DNA from: Chloroflexota bacterium
GTDB lineage: Bacteria > Chloroflexota > Dehalococcoidia > UBA2979
DNA length: 6,950 nt
Reading direction: 5' to 3'
NCBI GenBank assembly: GCA_009843585.1
Contig: VYDC01000139.1
Coordinates: 1 to 6,950 of the forward strand
The notes beneath the pieces were generated by a model. It made no database searches and was not told the DNA's origin. It was given only the letters and a program-made list of their open reading frames with translations. The position numbers and the translations under genes were made by a program. Of the stretch, positions 5,235 through 6,950 are shown in pieces (position 1 is the first letter of the stretch; the number at the start of each line of letters is the position of its first letter).

Positions 5235-6191
5235 ATGAGCGATTCGCCGGGCGGGCACGCAACGGGCGACGCGGCGCTGGCCGGGGGCAACGGCGCGCGC
5301 GCGGGCGACGCGCAGGGGACGACGTGGACGGTGAAGGCCGGCCTCGCGCAGATGCTCAAGGGCGGCGTGATCATGGACGTGGTCACGGAGGAGCATGCCC
5401 GTATCGCCGAGGAGGCGGGTGCCTGCGCCGTAATGGCGCTGGAGCGCGTCCCCTCCGACATCCGCGCGGCCGGAGGCGTTGCCCGGATGAGCCGCGTCGA
5501 CCTGATCGAGCGCATCTGCGAGGCCGTCACCATCCCCGTCATGGCGAAGGCCCGCATCGGCCACTTCGTGGAGGCACAGATCCTGGAGGCGATCGGCGTC
5601 GACTACGTCGACGAGTCGGAGGTGCTGACGCCGGCCGATGAGGCCCATCACATCGACAAGCATCGGTTCGGCGTCCCCTTCGTTTGCGGCGCGCGCGGTC
5701 TCGACGAGGCGCTGAGGCGCATCGCCGAGGGCGCGGCGATGATCCGGACCAAGGGGGAGGCGGGCACCGGCGACATCGTCGAGGCGGTCCGGCACATGCG
5801 GGCCGTCTGGGCCGGCATCCGCGCCGCGGAGACGGCGCCGGACGACGAGCTCGCCTCGCTCGCGAAGGAGCTCTCGGTCTCGCTTCACCTGCTCCAGGAG
5901 GTGAAGCGGCTGGGGCGGCTCCCGGTCGTGAACTTCGCGGCCGGCGGTGTCGCGACGCCGGCGGATGCGGCGCTCATGATGCAGCTCGGAGCCGACGGCG
6001 TCTTCGTCGGCTCGGGGATCTTCAAGTCGGACAGTCCCGCCCGGATGGCGAGCGCGATCGTGCGGGCGGTGACGCACTACCAGGACGCGGCGATGCTGGC
6101 CGAGGTCTCGCGCGACGTCGGCGAGCCGATGCGCGGCATCGCAGCGGGCACGCTTCCCCCCGGCGAGCAGCTCGCCGTCCGGGGGATCTGA
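5235..6191 (+). CDS. pdxS: Pyridoxal 5'-phosphate synthase subunit PdxS
   Basis: The synthase subunit of DXP-independent vitamin B6 synthesis. It condenses ribose 5-phosphate, glyceraldehyde 3-phosphate and ammonia (supplied by PdxT) to PLP as a (beta/alpha)8 barrel in a dodecamer. Nearly every family landmark is present with a constant offset of 24 from B. subtilis numbering: GGVIMDV with Asp48, VMAKARIGH with the substrate-binding Lys105, and RTKGEAGTG with the second catalytic Lys173. The phosphate loop region NFAAGGVATPADAAL and FVGSGIFKS follows. Length is 318 residues against the usual 290-300. The surplus is a Gly/Ala-rich, probably disordered stretch of about 25 residues before WTVKAGLAQMLKGG. 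The ATG at 5235 is chosen because GGGGAGG lies four bases upstream. A GTG at 5181 would be upstream of the -10 box. It is followed by pdxT on the same strand. Confidence 0.98.
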   Translation: MSDSPGGHATGDAALAGGNGARAGDAQGTTWTVKAGLAQMLKGGVIMDVVTEEHARIAEEAGACAVMALERVPSDIRAAGGVARMSRVDLIERICEAVTIPVMAKARIGHFVEAQILEAIGVDYVDESEVLTPADEAHHIDKHRFGVPFVCGARGLDEALRRIAEGAAMIRTKGEAGTGDIVEAVRHMRAVWAGIRAAETAPDDELASLAKELSVSLHLLQEVKRLGRLPVVNFAAGGVATPADAALMMQLGADGVFVGSGIFKSDSPARMASAIVRAVTHYQDAAMLAEVSRDVGEPMRGIAAGTLPPGEQLAVRGI

Positions 6192-6294
6192 CGCCGGAGC
6201 GGGATGCGGAGCCCGCCGTCCCACGGCCGGCTGAGGCGGGGGCGTGAGACCGCGGATCCGCCGGAGAGGACACCCCCTGCCCGGGAGCATCGCC
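6192..6294 (+). other. pdxS-pdxT intergenic spacer with weak hairpin
   Basis: No gene is visible. CCCGCC at 6212-6217 can pair with GGCGGG at 6235-6240 (6 bp, 17-base loop). This stem would cover the ribosome site of the alternative GTG at 6244, leaving the site at 6283-6287 for the GTG at 6295 free. Chance occurrence is quite possible at this base composition. Confidence 0.25.
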
Positions 6295-6950
6295 GTGAGA
6301 GCGCCCGCTAGCGGAGCAGACGGCGCCGCCGCGGCGGCGGCCGGCCTCAGCGTCGGCGTGCTTGCGCTGCAGGGCGACTTTCGCGAGCACCGGCGGATGC
6401 TGGCCGGCCTCGGCGTCGAGGCGGCGCTCGTGCGCACGCCGGGCGAGCTGGACGCGGTCGACGCGCTCATCCTCCCGGGGGGCGAGAGCACGACCATCGC
6501 CCGGCTCGCGCGCTCGTCGGGCCTGTGGGAGCCGCTCGGCTCCCGGCTCGCGGCAGGGATGCCGGCGTGGGGCACGTGCGCGGGAGCGATACTGCTGGCG
6601 AGCGAGGTTCCGGGGCTCGATCGCGAGCCCCTTGGTGCGATGGCGATGCGCGTCCGCCGGAACGCCTTCGGCCGGCAGATCGACTCCTTCGAGACGATGC
6701 TCGCGGTGCGGGGGATCTCGACGGCGCCGTACCGGGCGGTCTTCATCCGCGCCCCGGTGTTCGAGGAGCTGGATCCCTCGGTCGAGGTGCTGGCGCGACT
6801 TCCCGACGGCCGGGTCGTGGCGGCCCGCCAGGGGTCGCTGCTCGCCACGGCCTTCCACCCGGAGCTGACCGCCGACCCGCGCCTGCACCGGGGCGCCCTC
6901 GCGAGCGCGCGCGAGGCGCTCGCCGCGCCGGCGGCGGGAGCCGCGGGGCC
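6295..6950 (+). CDS. pdxT: Pyridoxal 5'-phosphate synthase glutaminase subunit PdxT (right-truncated by window)
   Basis: The class I glutamine amidotransferase that hydrolyses glutamine and channels ammonia into PdxS. The frame is open to the window edge (218 codons), so the stop is not seen, although all catalytic residues are. Motifs are GVLALQGDFREH (21-32), PGGESTT (61-67), GTCAGA with nucleophile Cys95, RRNAFGRQIDSFE (121-133), FIRAP, and FHPELT with His188 and Glu190 completing the triad. The GTG at 6295 is preferred: GGGAG lies seven bases upstream and it gives only about 17 residues before the first strand. A GTG at 6244 with its own GAGG is the alternative. The 103-base spacing from pdxS is longer than typical for this pair, but co-transcription is likely because no new promoter is evident. 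The C-terminal part seen is Ala-rich and already about as long as typical PdxT. Confidence 0.96.
   Translation, partial: MRAPASGADGAAAAAAGLSVGVLALQGDFREHRRMLAGLGVEAALVRTPGELDAVDALILPGGESTTIARLARSSGLWEPLGSRLAAGMPAWGTCAGAILLASEVPGLDREPLGAMAMRVRRNAFGRQIDSFETMLAVRGISTAPYRAVFIRAPVFEELDPSVEVLARLPDGRVVAARQGSLLATAFHPELTADPRLHRGALASAREALAAPAAGAAG

Noticed and set aside
5139..6848. Minus-strand open frame of 569 codons opposite pdxS and pdxT
   Set aside because: Both genes it opposes are certain. The frame has no domain signal or ribosome site and overlaps the divergent promoter region.

Overview
The window comes from a very GC-rich bacterial chromosome (roughly 70% G+C by eye, with GTG as well as ATG starts and tightly packed genes). 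PdxS/PdxT vitamin B6 synthesis, tandem KTN potassium-regulator genes and a TANNNT-type leaderless promoter would suit a deep-branching high-GC actinobacterial lineage or a high-GC Chloroflexota lineage. The sequence alone does not decide between them. No mobile element, CRISPR array, rRNA or tRNA gene was seen.

The layout is two transcription directions. From the left edge to about 4470, seven genes run on the minus strand and look like one operon. In transcription order they are: a small two-helix membrane protein, a universal-stress-type protein, a short TrkA/KTN protein with only the nucleotide-binding domain, a full RCK_N+RCK_C TrkA protein, prephenate dehydratase (pheA), a divergent Fpg/Nei-family DNA glycosylase, and an unrecognised 237-residue protein. 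Junctions are ATGA and GTGA overlaps or gaps of 2 to 30 bases. A good sigma-A-type promoter (TTGACA, 17-base spacer, TAGCAT) lies just upstream of the first gene.

From 4558 to 5142, also on the minus strand, is a YfcE/MJ0936-type metallophosphoesterase with its own probable leaderless promoter. It diverges from pdxS and pdxT on the plus strand, which encode the two subunits of DXP-independent pyridoxal 5'-phosphate synthase. pdxT runs off the right edge.

Functionally, pdxST makes PLP. The large operon combines potassium and stress signalling (USP and KTN proteins, but no potassium transporter in view) with phenylalanine synthesis and base-excision repair. It reads more like a co-transcribed housekeeping cluster than a dedicated system. 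I see no convincing novel defence or mobile system. The most unusual points are the unequal KTN pair with no transporter, the altered lesion-recognition residues of the glycosylase, degenerate motifs in the USP and the 237-residue protein, and an Asp in place of a conserved metal-binding His in the phosphoesterase.
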